Assembly: GCA_030427485.1 (NCBI GenBank) | Contig: JAUICG010000002.1 | Coordinates: forward strand, 310,001-374,000 | DNA length: 64,000 nt | Origin: Gammaproteobacteria bacterium | GTDB lineage: Bacteria > Pseudomonadota > Gammaproteobacteria > Pseudomonadales > Halieaceae | Reading direction: 5' to 3' | Shown: piece by piece, positions 1 through 8,746 of the stretch | Position numbering within the stretch: position 1 is the first letter of the stretch | How the letters are laid out: the number at the start of each line of letters is the position of its first letter | Position numbers and translations under genes: made by a program | The notes under the pieces: model-generated | Told to the model about the DNA's origin: nothing | Seen by the model: the letters and a program-made list of their open reading frames with translations, nothing else | Databases searched by the model: none

Positions 1-904
1 GAGTCCCGTGCCCGCTGTCATCGACCACTTCACTGCCCTCGACATCCGTCAACGCGTCGTACCTTGCAACCACTCGATTTTCGCCCGAGGTATCGTTCAT
101 CAGGTTTGCATGTTCCCACAGCCCCGAATCTACCACTGCAATGGTCACGCCCCTGCCGGTCACGCCCTGCAGATGCAGGGCCTCTACTCCTGCCACCGAG
201 TTATAATAGAAATCTTCGTGGTTATTTTCATAACCCGGCACAAGGTCAGTACTGCAATCGCCAGCAAAGGCCGCCTCCAGAGAGAAATCTCTTTGCCGCA
301 GCGGCGAATCGACGCCGCCGGGTAGCATCGATTGGAAATTGACCTCCAAGTCAGCCCGCCCGGTCACAGATGGCCTGCTCGCGGGTGGAAAAACGACTGT
401 CAACGAAGTCCCAGTCTCATCCCGGTAGAATTCCGGGTCAATAGTGGCGTCTCCCAGGAGAATAGCTGTGACTGGCCCAAGCACACCGGGCCACTCGAGT
501 TCCAGTCTCTCAACCAGGGCTGGTGTTGCATGCTTGTTGTAAAGCGGCCAACGGATCCCCTGCGCGGTAAACTCAAGTTCAATGTGGCCTCTGACCCTAC
601 AGCCTTCTGACTCTTCGGTCTCGTCCTCGGGCCGATTCGTATCGGAAAGGTCGTCGATGTATCGCGAAACCAGTGGGGATTGAAGCACCTCTTCCAACTG
701 CACCCGGTTCAATTTCGCACCCACCGCATCTATCAAGTGGAGGTCGTGAGTAACCGTTCCCCCGACGTTTTTAACAAGTGCAGACATTTCATAGCTGGAG
801 GAGCCCTGCAGCAATACCTGGAGCGGTTCCGACTCAGACGCCCGCAGTGAACAGCAAACAATCAAACAAATCCAGAACGAGACTAGGTTCAGGCTATACT
901 TCAT
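1..904 (-). CDS. Secreted subtilisin-like serine protease (S8), 3' end cut by the window edge
   Basis: Reading the minus strand from the ATG at 904 gives an open frame of about 301 residues that runs off the left edge. It starts with a signal peptide (MKYSLN followed by a hydrophobic stretch ending near CCSLRAS). A region of about 220 residues with no recognised motif follows, then the subtilase core. The catalytic Asp lies in VTIAVVDSGLW and the catalytic His in DDSGHGT. The catalytic Ser would lie outside the window. The N-terminal part contains NVGGTVTHDLHLIDAVGAKL, which fits an inhibitor-I9-like prodomain, but that is inference. The start is 23 bp downstream of the stop of the response-regulator gene, so the two are probably co-transcribed. 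No strong Shine-Dalgarno site is seen. Confidence 0.85.
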   Translation of the reverse strand, partial: MKYSLNLVSFWICLIVCCSLRASESEPLQVLLQGSSSYEMSALVKNVGGTVTHDLHLIDAVGAKLNRVQLEEVLQSPLVSRYIDDLSDTNRPEDETEESEGCRVRGHIELEFTAQGIRWPLYNKHATPALVERLELEWPGVLGPVTAILLGDATIDPEFYRDETGTSLTVVFPPASRPSVTGRADLEVNFQSMLPGGVDSPLRQRDFSLEAAFAGDCSTDLVPGYENNHEDFYYNSVAGVEALHLQGVTGRGVTIAVVDSGLWEHANLMNDTSGENRVVARYDALTDVEGSEVVDDSGHGT

Positions 905-927
905 CTGCGGCAATATTCTTTTTCGCT

Positions 928-2784
928 TCAGTTGCCTATCACATCCTGGATTTCGGAAGAAAAGTTTGCCTGGAGCATATTGGGTACATCCTCCGGATAA
1001 ATCGGACGTGCGAAATAAAAACCCTGCAATAAATCACAGCCGTGTCTAACCAGATATTCCAACTGGTGCTCATTCTCAATACCTTCAGCAATCACTCTCA
1101 AATGGAGCGTCTTCGCCAATGCCAGTATCGCATCGACAATCGCTGCGCCGTCCGGGGTGTTGAGATCGGACACGAAACTGTGGTCAATTTTAAGTGTATT
1201 AATGGGAAATCGTTTCAGGTAACTGAGTGAGGAATAGCCTGTACCAAAATCGTCAACAGCGAGATCTACGCCAAGGTCCTTCAAAGCCCGTAGTTTCGCT
1301 ATATTGGTTTCTGCATCATTCATGATCGCACTTTCTGTGAGTTCCAGTTCCAGACGCCCGGGAGGCAAGCCGGACTGACTTAGGAAGTCCGCCACCCATT
1401 CTGGCAGATTGCTCTGGTTAAATTGCAATGGCGAGATATTGACGCATACGCGGAAAGAATTCAGCCCAAGTGTATCCCAGTACAAACAATGCCTGGCGAC
1501 CTCACTCATCACCCATTCACCCAATTCAATGATTTGGCCGGTGCTTTCAGCCACCGGTATGAATTCTTGTGGGGACACCATACCGCGCGTGGGGTGCTTC
1601 CATCGCACTAGCGCCTCCATGCTGACCACCTGGCCACTTATCGAGTCCACCTGGGGTTGATAGCGCAACTCCAGCTCGTGATTTCGCATGGCCTCGCGCA
1701 GCTCCTCCTCCAACTTCAGCTGCTCAAACGCCCTAGCATTCATATCCTCATTGTAAAAACGATAGCAGGCCCGACCCTCAGCCTTTGCCACATACATGGC
1801 CGTATCAGCATTACGTATCAGAGTATCGGGGTCGGCACCGTCCTGGGGGTAAAGCGCAATTCCGATACTGGGTGTTACTACAGGATTATGGGACTGCAAC
1901 GCAATCGGCTCGGAAAGGCTATTAAGTATCCGTCTCGCTACCTTTTCAATATCCGCAAGCTCCGAAACGTCCGACAGTACGACGGTAAACTCATCCCCCC
2001 CCAGCCGGGCTATTTCCGTAGAGCCATCTCCGATCTCTTCGTCCTCGGCGCTACTTTCGGAGAAGTAGTTAACTGCATCCTCTTCCCTCAACTCCATAGT
2101 GAGCCTTTTGGCGATTTCCACCAGCAGGCTATCGCCACGGGCATGGCCGATCGAATCGTTAATGCGCTTGAAATGATCCAAGTCGATAAAAAGCAGGGCT
2201 GCGGAGGTCTTGTGCCGTTGGCTTCGCTTGAGAAGCCGGTTTAATTGTTCGTTGAAACTACGCCTGTTCGGGAGGCTGGTCAGAGGGTCGTAGTATGCGA
2301 GGTAGCGGAGCCGGTCTTCCTGTCGCTTCAGCGAGTTGAAGGCACTGCTTGCGCGCAGCATGTACTGTACATCGCGTCCGAGCAGCGACCAGTTCACCGG
2401 CTTTGTCCGGTACTGCGTCGCGCCCGCCTCAAAGCCCTGGTCGATGGACTGCCGGTCATCCGAGCCCGTGACGATCATAATCGGGATCGATTCACCTTGC
2501 GGCAGTTCCCTGATTCGCTGGCAAGCTTCCAGCCCGGTCATCCCCGGCATTTCGACATCCATAAAGACCAGATCGGGCCGCTCGCGCACAAAAACATCGA
2601 TGGCCTCGAATCCGGTGGAGGCTTCTACGACGGCCATATTCTCGGCCTCCAGGCACTGCCTTGTCAGGAATCGGACGTTTTGATCGTCGTCTACCACTAG
2701 GATCTTTGCTTGCTGGTGTAAGGAATCTGTACTCGACATTTGCAGGAGGAGGTAATGCGTTTGCAGGTGTTTGTAGGCTATCAT
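928..2784 (-). CDS. Response regulator with GGDEF and EAL domains (cyclic-di-GMP turnover)
   Basis: The protein has a receiver domain at about residues 27-140 with acidic pocket VDDD, phospho-acceptor Asp76 in VFMDVEMPG and Lys128 in RTKPV. A GGDEF domain follows at about 165-345 with intact LGGDEF at 262-266, then an EAL domain at about 355-610 with intact MEALVRW and DDFGTGYSSL. Both output domains therefore look catalytically competent: a diguanylate cyclase plus phosphodiesterase controlled by phosphorylation. An acidic, low-complexity insertion (SESSAEDEEIGDGS) sits just before GGDEF, and the usual RxxD inhibitory site is absent there. The start is uncertain. ATG at 2784 gives the longest form, while ATG at 2739 (MSSTDSL) starts closer to the receiver. 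Neither has a clear ribosome binding site. No histidine kinase is adjacent. Confidence 0.93.
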   Translation of the reverse strand: MIAYKHLQTHYLLLQMSSTDSLHQQAKILVVDDDQNVRFLTRQCLEAENMAVVEASTGFEAIDVFVRERPDLVFMDVEMPGMTGLEACQRIRELPQGESIPIMIVTGSDDRQSIDQGFEAGATQYRTKPVNWSLLGRDVQYMLRASSAFNSLKRQEDRLRYLAYYDPLTSLPNRRSFNEQLNRLLKRSQRHKTSAALLFIDLDHFKRINDSIGHARGDSLLVEIAKRLTMELREEDAVNYFSESSAEDEEIGDGSTEIARLGGDEFTVVLSDVSELADIEKVARRILNSLSEPIALQSHNPVVTPSIGIALYPQDGADPDTLIRNADTAMYVAKAEGRACYRFYNEDMNARAFEQLKLEEELREAMRNHELELRYQPQVDSISGQVVSMEALVRWKHPTRGMVSPQEFIPVAESTGQIIELGEWVMSEVARHCLYWDTLGLNSFRVCVNISPLQFNQSNLPEWVADFLSQSGLPPGRLELELTESAIMNDAETNIAKLRALKDLGVDLAVDDFGTGYSSLSYLKRFPINTLKIDHSFVSDLNTPDGAAIVDAILALAKTLHLRVIAEGIENEHQLEYLVRHGCDLLQGFYFARPIYPEDVPNMLQANFSSEIQDVIGN

Positions 2785-2878
2785 TACTGAGGGCTCGCGA
2801 CTAGTGCGAATAGAAGCAATGACAAGGGGTTCAGGCTGTCTGTAGGCGCGCTCACCCCCAGGAGAAAAGACAGGCGCA

Positions 2879-4108
2879 ATGCAGTTTTATCCCGTGGCAA
2901 TTGTTAAAATCCTGCTGCCAGTTGCGCTAATTTGCGGGGCCTTTATTGGCCGCGCGAATCTGGATTTGCTCGGCAGTGAATCGCGAGCCATTGTCGAGAA
3001 TCTGGCTTACCTGCTCTGCTTCGCCACCCTGCTGGTCGCACACCAGTTCAATCGTAGCCGGATCATGTTGGCCGCTTTCGGCGTTGCAATCTTCTACTGG
3101 GCGGTACAGCGCTATTTGCAGGTCAGCCTTGCGCATCCCGATGCCTCGCGCGGATATCTTGCGATCAGCCTCGCACTGCCCGTTCTTACACTTTACCTGC
3201 TGCTATTGCCTGAGAAAGGGATCTGGAATGTTTACGGGCTAGTCTTTTCCCTTGCCTTTGTCCTGCTGGGACTGGTCTGCATTCAATTGGGCCCATGGTT
3301 ACCCGAAGCCAATGCTGCAGCAGCGGAGTATTATGCTCCCCGCCCTACCCAGAACTATGTCCTCTCCCTGGGAGTTACCTTGTTAGTCTCGCTCGTCGCA
3401 CTGGTGGGGGCATTGCTCCTTTTCATGCGTAACAACGAGGTTGAGGCGGCGTTGCTAGGCGCCTTCCTATCACTGTATCTCGTACTCGCACTGCTCCACG
3501 TTGAACATATTTCGGCCTCGATGTGTTCCGCCGCTGCTTTGTGTCTGTTGTGGGGGCTGATACGTAGTTCCCACGCGATGGCCTATCTCGATGACCTGAC
3601 CGGTTTGCCGGGGCGCCGGGCCTTAAATGAGAAACTGACGATGCTCGGTGGCAGCTTTACCATCGCAATGCTGGACGTTGACCATTTCAAGCGATTTAAC
3701 GACACCTACGGTCATGATGTCGGTGACGAAGTGCTGAAACTTGTAGCTTCGCGCGTGCGTACAGTAGGTGGTGGCGGTACCGCATATCGGTATGGGGGAG
3801 AAGAATTCTGCGTCGTATTTCCGCGCAAGTCTCTGGATGAGTCTATCGCGCACCTCGAACGAGTGCGTGAACAGATCGGCGACTACATCATGTCCCTGAG
3901 AGACCGCAACCTGAGGCCTGCTCGCGCCAGGGAGGGCACGCGAAAAAGAGGCGCTACGCGCATAGGAAGCGACCAGTTTTCTGTGACTGTAAGTGTGGGT
4001 GTCGCATCCAGAAGTGAAGACAATCCGGACGCGGAGGCCGTGCTCGCCGCGGCCGACAAAAAACTGTACCAGGCGAAAAAAGCCGGCAGGAATCGGGTGG
4101 CTTACTAG
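2879..4108 (+). CDS. Membrane-anchored diguanylate cyclase (GGDEF)
   Basis: The 409-residue protein begins with about 230 residues of closely spaced hydrophobic helices (roughly seven or eight membrane segments). A GGDEF domain follows, opening with LDDLTGLPGRRALNEKL. The signature is YRYGGEEF (residues 306-310), an active variant in known cyclases, and the metal-binding Asp is in AMLDVDHFKRFNDTYGH. No EAL domain follows, so it should only make cyclic-di-GMP. An AGGAG-like sequence at about 2860 lies upstream of the ATG. It diverges from the preceding GGDEF-EAL gene and converges with the next one. The membrane region matches no sensor domain I can name. Confidence 0.93.
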   Translation: MQFYPVAIVKILLPVALICGAFIGRANLDLLGSESRAIVENLAYLLCFATLLVAHQFNRSRIMLAAFGVAIFYWAVQRYLQVSLAHPDASRGYLAISLALPVLTLYLLLLPEKGIWNVYGLVFSLAFVLLGLVCIQLGPWLPEANAAAAEYYAPRPTQNYVLSLGVTLLVSLVALVGALLLFMRNNEVEAALLGAFLSLYLVLALLHVEHISASMCSAAALCLLWGLIRSSHAMAYLDDLTGLPGRRALNEKLTMLGGSFTIAMLDVDHFKRFNDTYGHDVGDEVLKLVASRVRTVGGGGTAYRYGGEEFCVVFPRKSLDESIAHLERVREQIGDYIMSLRDRNLRPARAREGTRKRGATRIGSDQFSVTVSVGVASRSEDNPDAEAVLAAADKKLYQAKKAGRNRVAY

Positions 4109-4139
4109 CCCGAACGCGCGTTGGAACCACATGCAGCGT

Positions 4140-5846
4140 TCATGACAACAATTGGTTGCGCCTTTTTTCCCGCTGCTCCTGTACAAACCGCGGCAGATTC
4201 TGCAATGGAATCGCCGGGCTGTAATAGAATCCCTGCACCTGTTGGCAGTGGTGGTCGCGCAGAAACTCGATTTGCTCATGGGTTTCAGCGCCCTCGGCCA
4301 CCACCAACATGCCGAGGCGGCGTCCCATCTCTATAATCATGGTGCAGATTGCCTCCTGATGTTTGTTGTGCGGCAAATCACGCACGAAACAGGCGTCAAT
4401 CTTCAGTGCTGAGATGGGCAGTTCAGTGAGATGCGACAGTTGCGAAAAACCAGTACCGAAATCGTCCAGAGAAAAAGAAATACCCAGTTCCCGCAGTTCG
4501 TCCATACGCGCTTTAATTCCGCCTGGCCCCTTCAGGATCGTCGACTCTGTAAGTTCGAACTCAAGACGCGCGGGGTTTGCTCCGCTTCTCGAGACTATGT
4601 CCTTGACGATCGCCACAAATCGGTCGTCCTGAATCTGGGAAAACGAAATGTTCACTGCCACGTCGACATTGGGGAGTTTTTGTTCTTTCAACCATACCTG
4701 GGCACTACAGGCGTGTTGAATCACCTGATAACCGATCGTTTTCATCAAACCCATATCTTCGCAGGCGGAAATGAACTCACCCGGCGCCACAAGACCTCGC
4801 TGTGGGTTATTCCACCGCAGCAACGCCTCCAAACCCACCAACTGCCCGGTAGCCAGATCTATTCGCGGTTGGTAGTGCAGTTCAAACTGGTTCTTACGCA
4901 CCGCCGTCCTCAACTCAGCCGCCAGGGAACTGTTGCCTGCTATATCGAAGGTGAGCCGGTCTGAGTAGCGAACAAATCGTCCGCCCTCCATGCTCTTGGC
5001 TTGCTGCATCGCACTGCGGGCGAGTTCCACCAACTCGGAAAATTCTTCCCCGTCCTCGGGGTACATCGCTGCCCCGATGCTAGCCTCAACCGCCACCTGC
5101 TGATCGCTGAGGATCATCGGCGCGGAGATTGACTTCAACATTTTATCGGCGATAAGTTCGACATCCGCAGGCGAGCTGACATCCTCGAGCACGACAGCAA
5201 ATTCATCGCCTCCCAGGCGAGCGATGCTGTCCGTATTGCGCAATTTATTGATCAGTCGCCGCGATATGGACTTGATCATTACATCGCCGTCGGCCTCGCC
5301 GTAGTGATCATTGATATTGGCGAACTGGTCAATATTGATATAAAGGAGAGCGGTTTTAAATCCGTAACGTTCTGACCGGCCCATTGCGCGCTCCAGATGG
5401 GCGCGAAAGCCCACCCGGTTCAGCGCACCAGTCAAAGTATCGCGATTGGATAGCTGCCGTATTTTTTCCCTGGCCTGTCTCAGTTGAATGCTGTAGTCGA
5501 GAATCCTGTGTACCAGCGCATCCTGAAGTTGCCCGCGGATCAGGTAGTCCTGCGCCCCCAGTTCCTGCAACTGAGTGACCGTCGCCTGGTCGGCATCGTC
5601 CAGTAAAAGTATCAGGGGGGCGGCAGCGTCGTTCTTGCTAGCCAGGCGCAACAAATATTCCGTCTGGGGCCCATGAGCCATTATCACTGCGTCTACCATG
5701 GGATCCAGCAGGGCCTCTAACGGTCGTTCCATCGATTCTGAGGATGCGAGGTGAAACCGCTGTGGCCGTGCCCGCTCCAGGGACGCGGATAGAATAAGGT
5801 GGTCAGTCTTTTTCTCGGAAATAATCAGTACTGTATGCTGTTCCAC
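4140..5846 (-). CDS. GGDEF-EAL protein with degenerate receiver domain
   Basis: About 568 residues from the GTG at 5846, which is preceded by AGGAAGC and begins directly at the domain (VEQHTVLIISEKK). The frame is also open upstream to 5894. The N-terminal ~120 residues have the receiver fold pattern, but the phospho-acceptor position reads VDAVIMAHG and the usual Thr/Lys-Pro switch reads YLIRGQL. It is thus probably not phosphorylated. The GGDEF motif (RLGGDEFAVVL) and EAL motifs (LEALLRWNNP, DDFGTGFSQL) are intact. It converges with the membrane cyclase, leaving 31 bp between stops. The three neighbouring genes form a small cyclic-di-GMP signalling cluster. The ligand or partner of the pseudo-receiver is unknown. 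Confidence 0.92.
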   Translation of the reverse strand: MEQHTVLIISEKKTDHLILSASLERARPQRFHLASSESMERPLEALLDPMVDAVIMAHGPQTEYLLRLASKNDAAAPLILLLDDADQATVTQLQELGAQDYLIRGQLQDALVHRILDYSIQLRQAREKIRQLSNRDTLTGALNRVGFRAHLERAMGRSERYGFKTALLYINIDQFANINDHYGEADGDVMIKSISRRLINKLRNTDSIARLGGDEFAVVLEDVSSPADVELIADKMLKSISAPMILSDQQVAVEASIGAAMYPEDGEEFSELVELARSAMQQAKSMEGGRFVRYSDRLTFDIAGNSSLAAELRTAVRKNQFELHYQPRIDLATGQLVGLEALLRWNNPQRGLVAPGEFISACEDMGLMKTIGYQVIQHACSAQVWLKEQKLPNVDVAVNISFSQIQDDRFVAIVKDIVSRSGANPARLEFELTESTILKGPGGIKARMDELRELGISFSLDDFGTGFSQLSHLTELPISALKIDACFVRDLPHNKHQEAICTMIIEMGRRLGMLVVAEGAETHEQIEFLRDHHCQQVQGFYYSPAIPLQNLPRFVQEQREKRRNQLLS

Positions 5847-6250
5847 GCTTGCTTCCTGGATAAGAACTGATCTTGTTGTTGCTGTGAGGCACATTTATCA
5901 GTCAGGTTACCCTTACTTAGCACGTGCACTGTACAGTGTTTATTCTTTATATAACATCAAGTTATACTGGATTACTAATTAATATTCTAGTAAATGTTTC
6001 TATAAAAATACCAAAAGCTATTTTTCGCTGCACGGGGCACCGTCGCCGGAATGTTAAGACACGCGGTAGACGACATTTCTGGTCGCGAGTATTGGTGACA
6101 ACGGGCCTGCACTACAATTATTACCTGGGAAGATGTGTTTAACCTGGCCATATCAGAACGGCTGATCGGTCTTCAACGCGGCAAAGTACTGTTGTGTGCT
6201 GACAGACCAAAACCGCATGGAATATGCACCCAAAAAGGAAAAATCTCCTC
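5847..6250. other. Divergent intergenic region with palindrome
   Basis: About 400 bp without a gene. The part at 5935-6030 is strongly AT-rich and probably holds the divergent promoters. A perfect 12-bp palindrome CACTGTACAGTG lies at 5927-5938 and could bind a dimeric regulator. No convincing -35/-10 pair was fixed and no RNA gene is seen. Confidence 0.4.
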
Positions 6251-7063
6251 ATGAACGAAGAGCTCAAATTCGAGATCGCCGACGGGGTAGCCATCATCAC
6301 TCTGAACCGTCCCGATGCCTACAACACCCTGACAGATGTAATTATCGAGGGTATCGGGACCGCTTATCGACGCTGCGATGAGGACGACGACGTCCGGGTA
6401 GTCGTGATCACCGGTGCAGGGACGGCATTTTGCGCAGGTGCAGATATGAGCCATGGCGCAAGCACCTTTGACAGCGCGGCCCATACGGCTGCCGTCAATT
6501 CCTGCCCTCTAAGCATGCAGGCCTGGGAGGTGCGCAAGCCAGTTATCGCGGCGTGTAACGGACACGCGGTGGGTGCCGGCCTCGGGCTGGCAATACAGGC
6601 GGATATGCGGATATTCGCTACCGAAGGAAAATACGGCTTCCTGCAGTCACGCCGTGGCGTCATCGCCGATTTCGCCATCGAATTCGTACTGCCGCGCCTG
6701 GTCGGGTTTGAACGCGCCTTTGAACTGCTGGTGCGCGCCCCGCGACTATCCGGGGCGGAAGCCCGCGACTGGGGGCTGGCCGTTCGTTGTGTAGCAGCAG
6801 AGGATGTGCTTGATACAGCCCTGGAGATCGCCCGGGAAATTGCCGCTAATTGCGCCCCATTGCCCGTGGGTCTGCATAAGCATCTGCTCTGGCGCGGACT
6901 CAACTCGAACCTGGCCGAGATAGCAACCCTGGAAAGCCGGGCCTTGAACCATACAATGACTACCCGGGATGCCATTGAAGGAGGCATAGCCTATGCGGAA
7001 CGCCGGCCTCCTCAGTGGAGCGCCAGCGTCAACCGAGACTGGCCGTGCTGGCTGGATGACTGA
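6251..7063 (+). CDS. Enoyl-CoA hydratase/isomerase family protein (crotonase)
   Basis: A crotonase-fold protein of about 270 residues. It has the substrate-binding pattern FCAGADMSHG for the CoA oxyanion hole, then NGHAVGAGLGLAIQADMRIF, and the second half carries SRRGVIADFAIEFVLPRLVG. Family members hydrate or isomerise enoyl-CoA thioesters. The substrate cannot be told from sequence. The ATG at 6251 (MNEELKFEI) is chosen because the fold starts there and AAGGA lies upstream. An in-frame ATG at 6224 would add nine basic residues. It converges with, and almost touches, the Ddn-like gene. Confidence 0.88.
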   Translation: MNEELKFEIADGVAIITLNRPDAYNTLTDVIIEGIGTAYRRCDEDDDVRVVVITGAGTAFCAGADMSHGASTFDSAAHTAAVNSCPLSMQAWEVRKPVIAACNGHAVGAGLGLAIQADMRIFATEGKYGFLQSRRGVIADFAIEFVLPRLVGFERAFELLVRAPRLSGAEARDWGLAVRCVAAEDVLDTALEIAREIAANCAPLPVGLHKHLLWRGLNSNLAEIATLESRALNHTMTTRDAIEGGIAYAERRPPQWSASVNRDWPCWLDD

Positions 7064-7594
7064 TCAGCCTACCAACGGCTGGCAACTGAACACAGGAATA
7101 TTGCGATCAGTACGGGCCTGGTATTCGTCGAAGTCCGGGTACATGGACACCAGGTGGGGCCACAGTTCCCGTTTTTCCTCGTCACTGACCTGGCGGGCCC
7201 TGTAGGCGACCTCTTCGCCGTCGACCATGATCTGTATGTCCGGGTGGGCAATAATATTGTAATACCAGACAGGATTCCGGTTCATGCCTCCCTGGGAAGC
7301 AACCAGGAGCTTGTTGTCGCCATGCGGCAAGTGGATGAGGGCTATTCGACGGGTCCTGCCGGATTTGGCGCCAGTGGTGGTGACAACACAAACCGGATAA
7401 CCACCAATAAACGTATTCATCAACCGCCCCTTGCTGGCCCTGAATATCGCCACGTTCAACCGGGTAGCCCATCGCATAAAAAATCGGACAACCGGGACCT
7501 GGCTATCCCTGATAGGCTGGACATCTTCACGGCGTGTCTTCACATAATCGTATTCAACCACGGAAAATCCCTTCAAATATTCGAGCGTAGGCAT
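7064..7594 (-). CDS. Ddn-like nitroreductase/quinone reductase family (F420-type split barrel)
   Basis: The 176-residue protein carries the family signature: GYPVCVVTTTGAKSGRTRR, then a glycine-rich turn VASQGGMNRNPVWYYN and DGEEVAYRARQ. Members of this family (mycobacterial Ddn, DUF385) bind deazaflavin F420 and reduce quinones or nitro compounds. Some bacterial members may use FMN instead. The N-terminal 45 residues resemble the amphipathic extension that holds Ddn to membranes. It diverges from nadA with about 75 bp between starts. Whether this organism makes F420 cannot be judged here. Confidence 0.85.
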   Translation of the reverse strand: MPTLEYLKGFSVVEYDYVKTRREDVQPIRDSQVPVVRFFMRWATRLNVAIFRASKGRLMNTFIGGYPVCVVTTTGAKSGRTRRIALIHLPHGDNKLLVASQGGMNRNPVWYYNIIAHPDIQIMVDGEEVAYRARQVSDEEKRELWPHLVSMYPDFDEYQARTDRNIPVFSCQPLVG

Positions 7595-7668
7595 GGCAAG
7601 CTGAAACTAATTCACAAGAAATTTGTGGTAGAATCAGGGCTCATTTTCTCCTCGCATTTTAGCCGAGT

Positions 7669-8742
7669 ATGAGTCTAGCATCCGACAAACTGGAAACCAT
7701 CCGCGAACAGGTACAGTACCATCTCGATCACGCCGAGCAAACAAAGCTGACCTCACTGCAGAAAACATCACTCAAGCAGCAGATCAAGGAGATGCTGGTG
7801 CGCGAGAACGCGGTTATCGTTGCGCACTATTATACTTCACCTGAAATTCAGGCTCTGGCTGAAGAGACTGGCGGCTGCGTTTCAGACTCGCTGGAGATGG
7901 CGCGTTTTGGTCATGATCACCCTGCAAGTACGCTGGTTGTAGCAGGGGTAAAATTCATGGGCGAGACGGCCAAGATACTGACGCCCGACAAGCGAGTACT
8001 GATGCCTACACTGGAAGCGACCTGCTCACTGGACCTGGGCTGTCCGGTCGAGGAGTTTTCTGCATTTTGCGACCAACACCCCGACCGCACTGTAGTGGTC
8101 TATGCCAATACCTCCGCAGCCGTGAAAGCCAGGGCTGACTGGGTAGTTACTTCAAGCATCGCGCTGGATGTCGCGGAACACCTGGCGGAGCAGGATAAAA
8201 AGATTATCTGGGCGCCGGACCAGCACCTGGGTAACTATGTGCGCAACCAGACTGGTGCCGACATTCTGATGTGGGATGGGGCCTGCATCGTGCACGAAGA
8301 GTTCAAGGCACGCGGTATCGCAGATTTGAAGCGGGTTTATCCCGACGCCGCCGTACTGGTGCACCCGGAGTCGCCTACCGCAGTGCTGGAACTGGCTGAC
8401 CGGGTGGGCTCAACCACACAAATCATCCGGGCCGCCAGGGAGATGGACAACCCACGATTCATTGTGGCTACCGATCAGGGCATTTTCTACAAGTTGCAGC
8501 AGCAGGCCCCGGACAAGGAGTTCATCATTGCCCCAACCGCCGGAGAGGGAGCTACCTGCCGAAGTTGCGCTAATTGCCCCTGGATGGCCATGAACGACCT
8601 GGAGGCACTGGCGCAAACATTTTCCCGCGATGACAACGAGGTATTCGTCGACCCTGCCATAGGGGAGCGCGCCATGATACCGCTGCGCCGCATGCTTGAC
8701 TTCGCGCGAGAAATACAGGTGGCGGTGCGAGGCAACGCCTGA
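7669..8742 (+). CDS. nadA: Quinolinate synthase
   Basis: The 357-residue protein condenses iminoaspartate with dihydroxyacetone phosphate to quinolinate in NAD biosynthesis. Its [4Fe-4S] cysteines are recognisable: TCSLDLGC near residue 119, [11 protein letters not shown] in the middle and CRSCANC near the C-terminus. [19 protein letters not shown] and [11 protein letters not shown] are also typical of NadA. The length fits the proteobacterial type. No nadB or nadC is adjacent. The gene converges with the M48 protease gene (4 bp between stops). Confidence 0.97.
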   Translation: MSLASDKLETIREQVQYHLDHAEQTKLTSLQKTSLKQQIKEMLVRENAVIVAHYYTSPEIQALAEETGGCVSDSLEMARFGHDHPASTLVVAGVKFMGETAKILTPDKRVLMPTLEATCSLDLGCPVEEFSAFCDQHPDRTVVVYANTSAAVKARADWVVTSSIALDVAEHLAEQDKKIIWAPDQHLGNYVRNQTGADILMWDGACIVHEEFKARGIADLKRVYPDAAVLVHPESPTAVLELADRVGSTTQIIRAAREMDNPRFIVATDQGIFYKLQQQAPDKEFIIAPTAGEGATCRSCANCPWMAMNDLEALAQTFSRDDNEVFVDPAIGERAMIPLRRMLDFAREIQVAVRGNA

Positions 8743-8746
8743 CGCC

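Noticed and set aside
778..1032. Short plus-strand frames across the protease/response-regulator junction
   Set aside because: They are antisense to two real genes and have no ribosome binding site.
7595..7668. TAGAAT at 7629-7634 as a -10 box for nadA
   Set aside because: No -35 hexamer is found at a suitable distance, so a promoter call would be guesswork.
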